Positions 15,797-24,115 of a stretch of 64,000 bases of DNA are shown piece by piece. The notes beneath the pieces were generated by a model. That model ran no database searches, was not told the DNA's origin, and saw only the letters and a list, made by a program, of their open reading frames with translations. Each line of letters begins with the position of its first letter. The stretch's first letter is position 1. The stretch comes from Paenibacillus planticolens (lineage in GTDB: Bacteria > Bacillota > Bacilli > Paenibacillales > NBRC-103111). The position numbers were made by a program, and so were the translations under genes. The stretch covers positions 62,001 through 126,000 of the forward strand of contig NZ_WHNZ01000015.1 of assembly GCF_013141725.1 (NCBI RefSeq), given 5' to 3'.

Positions 15797-16923
15797 TCAA
15801 ATAATAACTGTTGGCTTCTGTCTCCCCTCCATCTCTTTTGCTATTGCCCATATAAATCCTAACAACTCTCTAGCAACGGCTGTTACAACCGTGCCTCGCT
15901 GTTTTCCTCTTGCGGACAAGCGTTTATATTTCTGATGAAGTCGCTTTTGCGCATGCCATGAGATTTCTTGTATGCCAGGACCTAAACCATCTAACCGCTC
16001 CCGAAGGGCCCTTCAAATGGCGGGCGAGTGGCGATAACTCCACGCTGTTTCAATTAATACTCTACGAACGTGAGCGTTTCCGGCCTTCGTAATCCCACCT
16101 TGCCATCTGCTGCCTCCACTGGATTTTTCACTCGGGACTAATCCCGCGTAGGACATTAATTGCCCAGGATGAGCGAAACGCCCCGCGATTTTTCCTAATT
16201 CCGCCGCCAAAGTAGTCGCTGTGATTAACGCGATTCCACGAAGTGCTTGTAAGGCTTTGATCATGGGAGCTTGAGAACTAGAAGCAGCTTGTTTTTCCAT
16301 TTCTTTCTCGTACCTCGAAATTCGTTGCCCCGCTTCCTGGATACAGTTGCGATATTCCTGAAAGACGATATCTTCACACTCTCGGTCGAAGCGCAGCGTA
16401 TCTAGCCATTCTTCGTGAGCACGACTCCACGGAGTCTTCCCTTTAGGAAGCAGCAATTGATGCCTGAGTAGAAATTTCATTAACCTTTGTCTACTTCGAT
16501 TCTGATCTTCGACTGCATCCTCGCGAGCTCGACTAGGTCGCGGAGTGCCTCATCTTCTACAGAGGGCACGTATACCGGGGTTAACTCCCTGGCGCGCCAC
16601 AATTGTGCAAGGCCAATGGCATCTCTCTTATCTGTTTTTATCCGTGTATTCTTAGTTAAGGTGGTTGGCGCAACAACACTACATTCGGTAAAAAATTCTA
16701 GAAACCAGCGCTGAAGATCGAATCCTGTGGGCCCAGCTTCGTAACAAACATCTAGCTTGACGTCGCCTTCTTTGGTTAATTGCTTGATAAGTTTACGAAC
16801 GGCTTCTTTTGTATGGTCAATACTTCCCCAATATCTGGGCTCATCTCGACCTTCATTCGCAATGGCAAGCACAATTTTATCTTTGGACACGTCTAAACCA
16901 ACATACTTTATGGTAATACTCAT
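15797..16923 (-). mobile_element. IS110-family insertion sequence remnant (minimum extent)
   Basis: The coordinates give only the transposase coding region; IS110 elements usually lack clear terminal inverted repeats and I could not fix the ends. The transposase has lost its frame and gained a stop, so the element is probably immobile unless a helper copy exists elsewhere. Confidence 0.75.
15797..16923 (-). pseudogene. IS110-family transposase, frameshifted and with internal stop
   Basis: ATG 16923 (AAAGGAG upstream) begins MSITIKYVGLDVSKDKIVLAI, the DEDD-type catalytic N-terminus, continuing through CYEAGPTGFDLQRW and KTDKRDAIGLAQLWRA. Near 16530 the frame is lost: the expected LRDLVRAREDAVEDQNRSRQR is recovered only if one base is added after GTC. 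The C-terminal half (ALQALRGIALITATTLAAELG, PSEKSSGGSRWQGGITKAGNAHVRRVL) then meets an in-frame TGA at 16013-16015. Beyond it the frame continues as RALRERLDG to LLGFIWAIAKE and ends at 15797. Two lesions make this a true pseudogene; at least one could be a sequencing error. Confidence 0.85.
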
Positions 16924-17079
16924 AATAAACCGACTCCTTTTGTGTTTAGCTCTGATTTTGAGCCTGGATTGTTTTACACCACCCAGTGTTCTCAAAATTA
17001 ACCTACGTATACGCAAAGTGGCAGTCGGTTTCGTTCATTATAACTATTTTGACTGGATGACTGGTTTTATGGCTGAGAC

Positions 17080-17206
17080 GGAACTACAGGGTCTTATATG
17101 CCCCAAATAGCCTACAAGTTGCCGGAAATTGATAAAATAGCGGACCATAGTTCCCGCTTACCCCCGAAAGTGCCGATTATTTAGGAAATAGAGGATCATA
17201 GTTCCC
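17080..17206 (+). repeat. Dispersed intergenic repeat, long copy
   Basis: Starts with GGAACTACAGGGTCTTATAT, then contains two TAGTTCCC blocks at 17148-17155 and 17199-17206 around a variable centre. The same plan of GGAACTA, TAGTTCCC and (T/G)AGTTCCC blocks is seen at 23844-24025. The outer blocks can pair as inverted repeats. Confidence 0.6.
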
Positions 17207-17359
17207 ACAATGGGGGCTGGATCTGGACTTGCCACAAATGTGACAGCGGGATGCAGGCCAATATTTCCTGGGGGAACGGCGTCGTGCCGGGCAGCTTCTT
17301 TTTCACTTCATGTCCGCATAAGGTAGTACTAATGACAAGCGGGGCTAGGGGGGAAGGGG

Positions 17360-18151
17360 ATGCTGCAAAGGCGACGGTGGAAAAGCAGACCTACAGGGAA
17401 ATCGAACCGAAAAAAGGTGCTGTTGATCAGTCTCCTCATCTTTGTCTTATTTTGTGTGCAGTTTTTTATTTTTGTTGAGCGTAACCTGAGACCCCCGCTG
17501 ATGAATTTAGCGAAAGTCCGCATTAAACAGATTGCGACACAGGCGATTAATAGTGCTATTGCGGATCATGTGGCAGGGAATACGAATGCAGAGCAGCTAA
17601 TTGACTGGAAAATGGACAAAAACGGGAAGATTACAGGATTCATGTTGAATTATAATGAACATATGCGCATCACCTCGGAAACAATAAAAACGGTGCAAGG
17701 CGAGCTTGATCATTTACAATCCATATCCGAGCACGTACCGGTCGGGCAGGCTGTGAATAGCGCGATCCTCTCTTCGTTTGGTCCTGATATTCCGGTCAGG
17801 TTTCTGCCGGTCGGCAATGTGAAGGTTGATTTAAATACGCGTTCGCAAAATGCAGGGATTAATATGGTGATATTTGAAGTCTATGTTCGCATTGTTGCTG
17901 AAGTATCGGTCATTATTCCTTTTGATTCGGATACGGAAATCGTAGAAACGGAAATTCCCATTTCTTATTCCCTAGTCGTAGGGGATGTTCCAACCTATTA
18001 CTATGATAACAAAGGTAATCCGGTTGGAGGGAATAAGAGTGCAGGACCGCCCAGCCTGTCGCTTCCTCAGATTCCGAACCTCGGAACAACAACGCCTAAG
18101 GACGATGGGGTTCATACGAAAGAAACCACACAAAAAGAGCCGACTCCTTAA
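17360..18151 (+). CDS. yunB: Sporulation protein YunB
   Basis: A 263-residue protein with a basic N-terminus, one transmembrane helix (VLLISLLIFVLFCVQFFIFVE) and an extracytoplasmic domain starting NLRPPLMNLAKVRIKQIATQAINSAIADHV, the signature of YunB. YunB is needed for efficient sporulation in Bacillus and belongs to the sigma-E regulon there. The last 40 residues are a Pro/Thr/Lys-rich extension. ATG 17360 follows directly on a purine-rich GGGGGGAAGGGG. It converges on a lytH-like gene, recalling the lytH (yunA)-yunB neighbourhood of B. subtilis. A terminator overlaps its stop codon. Confidence 0.85.
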   Translation: MLQRRRWKSRPTGKSNRKKVLLISLLIFVLFCVQFFIFVERNLRPPLMNLAKVRIKQIATQAINSAIADHVAGNTNAEQLIDWKMDKNGKITGFMLNYNEHMRITSETIKTVQGELDHLQSISEHVPVGQAVNSAILSSFGPDIPVRFLPVGNVKVDLNTRSQNAGINMVIFEVYVRIVAEVSVIIPFDSDTEIVETEIPISYSLVVGDVPTYYYDNKGNPVGGNKSAGPPSLSLPQIPNLGTTTPKDDGVHTKETTQKEPTP

Positions 18152-18169
18152 GAGTGCGGCTTATTTTTT
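18138..18169 (+). terminator. Terminator of yunB
   Basis: AGCCGACTC (18138-18146) pairs with GAGTGCGGCT (18152-18161) with one bulged base, followed by TATTTTTTC. It overlaps the last codons of yunB and the end of the convergent peptidase gene. Confidence 0.6.
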
Positions 18170-19213
18170 CTTTTTATTCCGATCTTCGCGCTCCCACTTA
18201 CGCAGGGAGGGGTACGGGTCGAAGCTCCATTCGGCTAACCCATTATCCCGGTAGAGGCCAAAATGGAGGTGGGGCGGGAATTTCCCAGATGTCCCCGGCT
18301 TGCCGTAGCCCGAACTGCCGACCCAACCGATGGTTTGACCGGGTTTGACGATGTCGTTTTCTTTGATCCCTTTTTGAAAACCGGAGAGATGCGCGTAGTA
18401 GTGGTAAACGTTGTTAGTGTCACGAATCCCAATTCGCCAACCGCCGTATGGATTCCAGCCTTTCACTTCCACAATGCCGTAACAAGTGCTTCTGACAGGA
18501 ACGCCATAGCGGGCAAAAAGATCCGTGCCTTCATGCGAGCGGTGCCCTCCCCAGCCGCGGCTGTCGCCCCAAGTGCTGCGATAGGAGTAATCTGCGCTTA
18601 CCGGCAGCGGGAAGGCATGCTCTCCAAGGTCCAGTGTATCCAGTGTGGCATAAATGGTAGCGAATTGTTTAATCCGTTCAACACTGCGCGAATTTTGATA
18701 ATAATTCCATAAGTTAATAAGTAAATTTGCTTCTTTGGTCCCGTTTCTACTCATCAGGAAGGCCATCGAAGCCAGTATGTCCAAGTCGTTATTTCGTTCG
18801 GCGATCCCGTCCCCCGAGCCGTCCCGGCCGAAGCCGTGGAAGAAGGAAATGCTGTTTGGATTCGTGTCCTTCTGGTCTGGGTTCAGCAAGCCTGCCCAAT
18901 CCGATTCAGGAAAGTAAATACTCGTAATCCCTTTGTGAACTGGTCTTTTCTTGACGATATTCATTGTTTTTTCGTATTGATCAACAGCTGCCAGATAGAA
19001 CCAGGGAATATCAGAAAGTATACTCGTTTTTTCAAACAGCTCCTTCCGCTCGGCGTTCAGGTTAGGGTTAACCTTAGCGGCAGATGGGGCAAGTGAATGA
19101 TCAGAGATTCCGGCTTGGGTTGCAGCTAGGCTTGTGTGTGTTTCTGATTCGGCTGCTGATAGGAGGAGGCAACAAATTAGAACACGCGACCAAAAAGGTT
19201 TGCTTTTCATCAC
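18161..19213 (-). CDS. lytH: M23-family metallopeptidase, LytH-like (spore peptidoglycan L-Ala-D-Glu endopeptidase)
   Basis: A 350-residue exported protein with an N-terminal signal peptide (MMKSKPFWSRVLICCLLLSA). The C-terminal 130 residues are a LytM/M23 domain: SHEGTDLFA supplies the first zinc His and Asp, and PPHLHFGLY supplies the HxH motif. The N-terminal domain, including WFYLAAVDQYE and SIYFPESDWAG, is the one seen in LytH (YunA), which removes peptide side chains in spore cortex peptidoglycan during sporulation. Its neighbour yunB supports the assignment. The lysine-rich end (RNKKKK) overlaps the yunB terminator region. Confidence 0.78.
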   Translation of the reverse strand: MMKSKPFWSRVLICCLLLSAAESETHTSLAATQAGISDHSLAPSAAKVNPNLNAERKELFEKTSILSDIPWFYLAAVDQYEKTMNIVKKRPVHKGITSIYFPESDWAGLLNPDQKDTNPNSISFFHGFGRDGSGDGIAERNNDLDILASMAFLMSRNGTKEANLLINLWNYYQNSRSVERIKQFATIYATLDTLDLGEHAFPLPVSADYSYRSTWGDSRGWGGHRSHEGTDLFARYGVPVRSTCYGIVEVKGWNPYGGWRIGIRDTNNVYHYYAHLSGFQKGIKENDIVKPGQTIGWVGSSGYGKPGTSGKFPPHLHFGLYRDNGLAEWSFDPYPSLRKWEREDRNKKKK

Positions 19214-19300
19214 TATCGTCCTTCCTGAATTGTTCGTACTTAGGATGTACGCAACGCAGGATGTTTATCCCCACATCTTTCGTTGTTCTCCGTTTTTTGC

Positions 19301-19306
19301 TATGAT
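19301..19306 (+). promoter_or_regulatory. Candidate -10 box of larC2
   Basis: TATGAT lies 21 bases before the GTG start, with a poor -35 (TTTCGT, 19278-19283) at 17-base spacing. It suggests that larC2 is transcribed on its own. Confidence 0.35.
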
Positions 19307-19326
19307 GCCTGTATGAGGTGAGCACC

Positions 19327-19812
19327 GTGAATTTTAATCACAGAGAAGAACATGTGGACGATGGCATGCTGTTGATTCAGGCGAATTTGGACGATATGAA
19401 CCCGGAGTGGGTTTCTTATATTATGGACAAGCTGTTTGATGCCGGTGCAAACGATGTGTTTGTGGTCCCGATTATTATGAAAAAAGGGCGCCCGGGCATG
19501 ATGCTGAATGTGCTGGTCCCAGAGGAACGGCTCTCCGTCATGGAGGACGTTATTTTTGGAGAGACAACGACACTGGGCATTCGATATCTGCATGCTTCCT
19601 GTCATAGACTGGCTAGAGAGTTCCAACAAGTGCAAACCAAGTGGGGATTGCTAACGATAAAAGTTGGCTATCACCAAGGGAAACTAGTGCAATTCGCGCC
19701 AGAGTTTAAAGAATGTGAACAAGTTGCCAAAGCGTATAGCGTGCCTTTGAAAATGGTTTACGAAGAAGCAAGGCTGCAGTTCATGCAGCAGCAAAAAAAC
19801 GCCTCCTCCTAA
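19327..19812 (+). CDS. larC: LarC C-terminal domain as a separate protein (LarC2, nickel insertion)
   Basis: A 161-residue protein matching only the second half of LarC: LLIQANLDDMNPEWVSYIMDKLFDAGANDVFVVPIIMKKGRPGMMLNVL and the TTLGIRY motif. LarC inserts nickel into the pyridinium thioacid cofactor using CTP. In lactobacilli LarC1 and LarC2 are joined by ribosomal frameshifting. Here LarC1 lies on the opposite strand, converging on this gene, so joining by frameshift is impossible and the two parts must act in trans. I chose GTG 19327, preceded by GAGGTG; a GTG at 19318 lies within that site. The family is firm; the split arrangement is seen directly. Confidence 0.85.
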   Translation: MNFNHREEHVDDGMLLIQANLDDMNPEWVSYIMDKLFDAGANDVFVVPIIMKKGRPGMMLNVLVPEERLSVMEDVIFGETTTLGIRYLHASCHRLAREFQQVQTKWGLLTIKVGYHQGKLVQFAPEFKECEQVAKAYSVPLKMVYEEARLQFMQQQKNASS

Positions 19813-19835
19813 TGCTTTAAGGAAGAGGCGTTTTT
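19795..19835 (+). terminator. Bidirectional terminator between larC2 and larC1
   Basis: AACGCCTC and GAGGCGTT arms with A-rich and T-rich flanks (AAAAAACGCCTCCTCC on one side, GGAAGAGGCGTTTTT on the other) form a stem that can end both convergent transcripts. It overlaps the last codons of larC2. Confidence 0.85.
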
Positions 19836-19839
19836 GTTG

Positions 19840-20724
19840 TTATTGATGGTCATGAGAGTGCGCGTGCGGGTGAGCTTGTGAATGAGAGTGATCATGATCA
19901 TGGTGGTGATGGTGATCATCATGCGTATGACCATGACTATGGCTGTGCTCGTGAGCCAGGTGTTCATGGCCGACCTGCCATTTCCCAATGAAAGGATCTA
20001 CTTTACCGACTACGACGCGGAGCACATTGGGTTGATTAGGCAAATCCCGTGTGCCTGCACCATATCCGATTGTATCTACGATCATAGGAGGAAAGCTTTT
20101 GGAAAATTCGTCAACGATACCGGAAATAATGCCCGCACCTGTTGGTGTGGTCATCTCCAGGCTGAAGTTGGTAGAGGCGATGGGTAAACCGCGCATCATT
20201 TCCAAAGTTGCCGGAGCGGGTACCGGATAAGTCCCATGATCGATATGAATGGTTCCTGAGCCCAGCGGTACAGGAGAAGCAAAGATGCGCTCGATTTGCA
20301 AGGAGTCAATAGCCAAAGCTACACCCACGATGTCGACAATGGAGTCGATCGCTCCGACTTCGTGGAAATGCACTTTTTCAACTGGAATACCATGGATTTT
20401 CGCTTCAGCGATGCCGATTTTTTCAAAGATGGCTAGGCTGAGGGATGTAACTCGCTCATTAAATCCAGCCTCTTGAATCACTTTGACAATTTCCGAATAA
20501 TGGCGATGATGCTTTGGAGGATGCTGCGGATCCAGGACCACATCCAGTTTCAGCGCGGAGATGCCACGCTTAATGACGCGTTTCCACTCCAGCATGTAGG
20601 GTTCCAACTTGATTTTGGTAAGCTCATCTTCAATATAAGTCCGGTCTGCTCCTGCATCAACCAAAGCGCCGAGAGTCATATCTCCGCTGATTCCGGAGAA
20701 GCAGTCCAAATATAGAATACGCAT
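19840..20724 (-). CDS. larC: LarC N-terminal domain (LarC1) with histidine-rich tail
   Basis: A 294-residue protein starting MRILYLDCFSGISGDM, the hallmark of LarC, with KVHFHEVGAIDSIVDIVG and TPTGAGIISGI further on. The last 45 residues are a histidine/aspartate run, a likely nickel-binding or storage tail, located where the LarC1-LarC2 linker normally sits. LarC acts after LarB and LarE in nickel-pincer nucleotide synthesis by cyclometallation. I chose ATG 20724 by homology; upstream in-frame codons run into larB. It is the last gene of the larE-larB-larC1 operon. The matching larC2 is convergent at 19327-19812. Confidence 0.88.
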   Translation of the reverse strand: MRILYLDCFSGISGDMTLGALVDAGADRTYIEDELTKIKLEPYMLEWKRVIKRGISALKLDVVLDPQHPPKHHRHYSEIVKVIQEAGFNERVTSLSLAIFEKIGIAEAKIHGIPVEKVHFHEVGAIDSIVDIVGVALAIDSLQIERIFASPVPLGSGTIHIDHGTYPVPAPATLEMMRGLPIASTNFSLEMTTPTGAGIISGIVDEFSKSFPPMIVDTIGYGAGTRDLPNQPNVLRVVVGKVDPFIGKWQVGHEHLAHEHSHSHGHTHDDHHHHHDHDHSHSQAHPHAHSHDHQ

Positions 20725-20734
20725 GGTACGGATC

Positions 20735-21511
20735 TCACGCTCGTTTCGACATATTTTTGTTAATGAGCCCTGCATAATAGCCTGCTCCGAAACCGTTGTC
20801 AATGTTCACGACGGAAATGCCGGGAGAACAACTGTTTAACATCGACAACAAGGGAGCCACGCCTGCAAGGTGCGCGCCATAACCGATACTCGTCGGCACT
20901 GCGACGATCGGCTTGGACACGAGCCCGCCAACGACGCTGGCGAGCGCGCCTTCCATGCCGGCGACGACCACAATCGCGTTAGCACCGCGAATGAGCTCCA
21001 GCCGGCGGAAGAGCCGGTGAATGCCGGCTACGCCCACATCGAACACGCGTTCGACGTGGCTGCCCAGGCATTCTGCCGTAAGAGCGGCCTCCTCCGCCAC
21101 GGGGAGGTCGGAGGTGCCTGCGCACACGACGGCGATGTAGCCGTCGTGGACTTTCAACATCGGTCGCTTGAACCAAGTGAGCGACCGGGCGGTTTCGTGG
21201 TAGGTGACACCTTCCACGGCAGCGACAACATGGGCGGCTTTGGCTGCGTCGACCCGCGTAGCGAGCACGCGGTCGGTGTGCTCCGTCAGCCGCCGGAAGA
21301 TCGCCTCGATCTGCTCGGCGGTCTTGCCTTCCCCGAAAATGACCTCGGGGAAGCCGGTCCGCTTCTCGCGATCGATGTCCAGCTGGGCAAATCCAAGATC
21401 AAGGTTGCCGGGGCCATCCCCGCTGCCTTCCTTGATGATTTGCCTTTTGGCTTCTTCGACGTCCAGATCACCTGTCTGAACGAGCTTCAAAATCTTATCC
21501 AAGTCCATCAT
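20735..21511 (-). CDS. larB: Nickel-pincer cofactor biosynthesis protein LarB
   Basis: A 258-residue protein. The C-terminal AIR-carboxylase-like (PurE) domain is clear: VVCAGTSDLPVAEEAALTAECLG, FDVGVAGIHRLF, VVVAGMEGALASVVGGLVSKPIVAVPTSIGYG. LarB carboxylates and hydrolyses nicotinic acid adenine dinucleotide to pyridinium-3,5-biscarboxylic acid mononucleotide, the first step of the cofactor. The start overlaps the larE stop by 4 bases (ATGA). GC content appears higher than in its neighbours over 20.9-21.5 kb. Confidence 0.92.
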   Translation of the reverse strand: MMDLDKILKLVQTGDLDVEEAKRQIIKEGSGDGPGNLDLGFAQLDIDREKRTGFPEVIFGEGKTAEQIEAIFRRLTEHTDRVLATRVDAAKAAHVVAAVEGVTYHETARSLTWFKRPMLKVHDGYIAVVCAGTSDLPVAEEAALTAECLGSHVERVFDVGVAGIHRLFRRLELIRGANAIVVVAGMEGALASVVGGLVSKPIVAVPTSIGYGAHLAGVAPLLSMLNSCSPGISVVNIDNGFGAGYYAGLINKNMSKRA

Positions 21512-22356
21512 AAGGATGCTTCTTTCACCTTTTCTTTGGTTTCCTTCGACAGTACTTCGTTCATGCTGCCGGTTCGGTAGCCCTGTAAATCCAACGTTAC
21601 GTAAGTAAAGCCGAGCTTACTGAACTTTTCATAAATTGCATCACGGTGCTCCACCACTTTATGTATCTCATCCGGCATGACTTCGATCCGGGCAATTTTC
21701 TCATGGTGACGCACGCGTACTTGATATAAACCAAGCTGCGACAGGAAATACTCCCCTTCGTCCAACTGGTCAATTTTCCATTTCTCAATTTGCGTTCCGT
21801 AAGGAATACGGGAGGACAGACAAGCAAAAGACGGTTTATTCCAAGTGCTCAAACCCAGCTCTTTGGATAGCTGTCTGATTTCGTCCTTGGTCATCCCTGC
21901 TTCTTGCAAAGTACTGCGGACCCCTTGCTCATTCTTCGCTTGCAGCCCCGGTCTGTAATCGCCGAGATCGTCCATATTCGAGCCGTCCAGAATGTAGGGG
22001 TAACCTAATTCTTTGGCTAATTGCTGCAAATGTGAATATAACCCTGTTTTGCAATGGTAGCAGCGGTCCGGATTATTGGCGACGAAATTAGCGTTCTCCA
22101 ATTCTTTGACCTCTGTTCTATACAGTGGGACACCGATTTGTTCAGCAAGCTCAACGGCTGCGTCGAATTCCCGCGTTGGGAACGTTTCGGATGCGGCAGT
22201 GACGGCTAGAACTTGATCGCCGAGTTCTTGCTGCGCACGCTTGAGGACAAATGTACTGTCTACACCTCCGGAGAAGGCAATCAATACACGGCCCATGCCT
22301 CTTAAAATTTCGCCAAGCTTGCGGTCCTTCTCGCGCGTTATTTCTTGTATGCTCAT
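21508..22356 (-). CDS. larE: ATP-dependent sacrificial sulfur transferase LarE
   Basis: A 282-residue PP-loop enzyme. LIAFSGGVDSTFVLKRA is the ATP pyrophosphatase loop, DRCYHCKTGLYS follows, and WNKPSFACLSSRIPYG carries the cysteine that in single-cysteine LarE enzymes donates its sulfur (turning into dehydroalanine). LarE converts the two carboxylates made after LarB into thioacids. It is the first gene of the lar operon. No larA (lactate racemase) or nickel transporter gene is adjacent, so the user enzyme must be encoded elsewhere. Confidence 0.92.
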   Translation of the reverse strand: MSIQEITREKDRKLGEILRGMGRVLIAFSGGVDSTFVLKRAQQELGDQVLAVTAASETFPTREFDAAVELAEQIGVPLYRTEVKELENANFVANNPDRCYHCKTGLYSHLQQLAKELGYPYILDGSNMDDLGDYRPGLQAKNEQGVRSTLQEAGMTKDEIRQLSKELGLSTWNKPSFACLSSRIPYGTQIEKWKIDQLDEGEYFLSQLGLYQVRVRHHEKIARIEVMPDEIHKVVEHRDAIYEKFSKLGFTYVTLDLQGYRTGSMNEVLSKETKEKVKEASL

Positions 22357-22446
22357 GTTTCTTCCCTCCCATACAGCCTATATGTAAAAAGCTGAGCTGT
22401 TTTGGTCCATCCAGATAAGTGTATCACAACTGACAGGCAAAGTGGA

Positions 22447-22474
22447 TTGTTTTGTCGGGCATTCATGATATAAT
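22447..22474 (+). promoter_or_regulatory. lipA promoter
   Basis: TTGTTT (22447-22452), 16-base spacer, TATAAT (22469-22474), about 40 bases before the lipA start. Confidence 0.65.
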
Positions 22475-22512
22475 AGCAACATTGAGAAACCAAAAAAAAG
22501 GCGGGAAATATA

Positions 22513-23388
22513 ATGCCTACAAAACCATTAGAGAGAAAACCAGACTGGTTAAAAATTAATCTGAAAACAGATGAAAATTTCAAAGAAATAAAATCAATGA
22601 TGCGTTCCAAGACGCTGCATACGGTTTGCGAGGAAGCCAGATGCCCGAATATTCACGAGTGCTGGGCGAATCGAACCGCTACTTTCATGATTTTGGGCGA
22701 CATTTGTACGCGTGCCTGCCGGTTTTGCGCGGTTAAGACGGGTCTGCCAACGGAGCTGGATCTGCAAGAGCCGGAACGTGTGGCTGACGCCGCCTTGCAG
22801 ATGGGACTGCGTCACTGCGTGGTGACCTCTGTTGCGCGCGATGATTTGCAGGATGGAGGCGCGATGATTTTCGCGGAAACCATCAAAGCGATTCGCCGCA
22901 AATTACCTCTGTGCACCGTAGAAGTACTGATTCCCGATTTCTTGGGCCGTGAAGAATCTTTGGCTGTCGTCCTTGAGGCGAAGCCTGATATTTTGAATCA
23001 TAACATGGAGACGGTTGAACGCATGTCAGACCGCGTCCGTTCCAAAGCGAAATATCACCGCTCATTGGAACTGCTTCAGCGCTCCAAACGTATTGCACCG
23101 GGGATCCCGACCAAATCCAGCATTATGCTTGGCGTCGGTGAGGAGTGGGATGAGGTGCTGCAGACAATGGACGATTTGCGAGCGGTTGATTGCGACATTA
23201 TGACAATCGGTCAATATTTGCAGCCGTCCACCAAACATCTGGCCGTATCCCAATATTATACGCCGGAACAGTTCGCCCTCCTCAAAGAAGAGGGAATGAA
23301 GCGCGGGTTCAAGCATGTAGAGTCAGGGCCTTTGGTGCGCAGCTCCTATCATGCTCATGAACAGGTTCAAGCCGCATCGAACGTCTAG
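22513..23388 (+). CDS. lipA: Lipoyl synthase
   Basis: A 291-residue radical-SAM enzyme. The auxiliary cluster motif is [12 protein letters not shown] (CX4CX5C) and the radical-SAM motif is CTRACRFC (CX3CX2C). The C-terminal RSSYHAHEQ serine ligand region is present. LipA inserts two sulfur atoms into octanoyl groups on lipoyl domains of 2-oxoacid dehydrogenases and GcvH. Length and order match the family. It is followed 39 bases downstream by yutD, as in the yutB (lipA)-yutC-yutD region of Bacillus. Confidence 0.96.
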   Translation: MPTKPLERKPDWLKINLKTDENFKEIKSMMRSKTLHTVCEEARCPNIHECWANRTATFMILGDICTRACRFCAVKTGLPTELDLQEPERVADAALQMGLRHCVVTSVARDDLQDGGAMIFAETIKAIRRKLPLCTVEVLIPDFLGREESLAVVLEAKPDILNHNMETVERMSDRVRSKAKYHRSLELLQRSKRIAPGIPTKSSIMLGVGEEWDEVLQTMDDLRAVDCDIMTIGQYLQPSTKHLAVSQYYTPEQFALLKEEGMKRGFKHVESGPLVRSSYHAHEQVQAASNV

Positions 23389-23427
23389 ACAACGAACGGA
23401 TCATAGAAAGGAGAGCTTCCTAACATC

Positions 23428-23748
23428 ATGATTCATATTGCTAATAAAACATATGAGCTCGTTACCGACCATAAAAATGGCTGGAACTTTGAAGTTTTCA
23501 AAGAACGCTTCAGCGAAGTATTAGAGCGTTATGATTATATTGTTGGCGATTGGGGTTACAGCCAGTTAAGGCTAAGAGGTTTCTTTAAGGAAATCCACCC
23601 TAAAGCAACGAAGGAAACTTCCATTGCCGCTCTTCAGGATTACTTGAATGAGTACTGCAACTTTGGCTGCGCCTATTTCATTATTGAGAAAGTGAATGGC
23701 AATAAGCAGCATCAGGCAGCATCGGAACCTTCGGCAACCACGTCATAA
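23428..23748 (+). CDS. yutD: YutD family protein (DUF1027)
   Basis: A 106-residue protein with ELVTDHKNGWNFEVFKERFSEVLERYDYIVGDWGYSQLRLRGFF, the conserved core of the YutD family, and DYLNEYCNFGCAYFIIEK near the end. Its function is unknown in any organism I know of; the small fold is widely conserved in Firmicutes next to lipA. AAAGGAG precedes the ATG. The polar Gln/Ala/Ser tail is not conserved. A strong terminator follows 9 bases after the stop. Confidence 0.9.
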   Translation: MIHIANKTYELVTDHKNGWNFEVFKERFSEVLERYDYIVGDWGYSQLRLRGFFKEIHPKATKETSIAALQDYLNEYCNFGCAYFIIEKVNGNKQHQAASEPSATTS

Positions 23749-23757
23749 ACCGAAAAG

Positions 23758-23798
23758 GACGCCACTCCAACTCGAGAGAGAAGGATGGCGTCTTTTTT
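23758..23798 (+). terminator. Terminator of lipA-yutD
   Basis: GACGCCA (23758-23764) and TGGCGTC (23786-23792) followed by TTTTTT. Confidence 0.9.
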
Positions 23799-23843
23799 CA
23801 GGGACGGCGAAATCTCCGGTTTCCATGCTCTGCTGGAGGAGAT

Positions 23844-24025
23844 GGGGAACTACAGGGCGCGCTATTTGGCTAGAAACAGCACTTAAGGCAAGGGAAAGGG
23901 AACTAGGTTCCTCTATTCGACCAATCCGAGCAGTTTGTTCGATCATTGGGGTGATATAAGACCCTGTAGTTCCCCTCCAGCGCCCGAAATTCCGCTTTCC
24001 GCCGAAATAAGGGAATGGAGTTCCC
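23844..24025 (+). repeat. Dispersed intergenic repeat, inverted pair
   Basis: GGGGAACTACAGGG (23844-23857) and its exact complement CCCTGTAGTTCCCC (23962-23975) enclose about 100 bases, and a further GAGTTCCC block sits at 24018-24025. The inverted arm reads GGAACTACAGGGTCTTATAT on the minus strand, identical to the copy at 17080. The interval between yutD and nadK holds no gene. Confidence 0.65.
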
Positions 24026-24081
24026 ACGGATAGGATGGTCGAAGTAGCCCATGAAGCAGTAAGTAAAGAATCACAAAAAAA

Positions 24082-24102
24082 CCGTCAGGATTTTCCTGAC
24101 GG
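24082..24102 (-). terminator. Terminator of nadK (bidirectional)
   Basis: CCGTCAGGA (24082-24090), loop TTT, TCCTGACGG (24094-24102), with a run of A on the left (the T-tract for nadK) and TTTTT on the right. Confidence 0.9.
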
Positions 24103-24115
24103 TTTTTCTTAATAC

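Noticed and set aside
17251..17478. Plus-strand frame before and inside yunB
   Set aside because: Overlaps the real yunB frame, with a composition unlike a protein and no family match.
19318..20802. Programmed frameshift joining larC1 and larC2
   Set aside because: The two halves are on opposite strands, so no ribosomal frameshift can join them.
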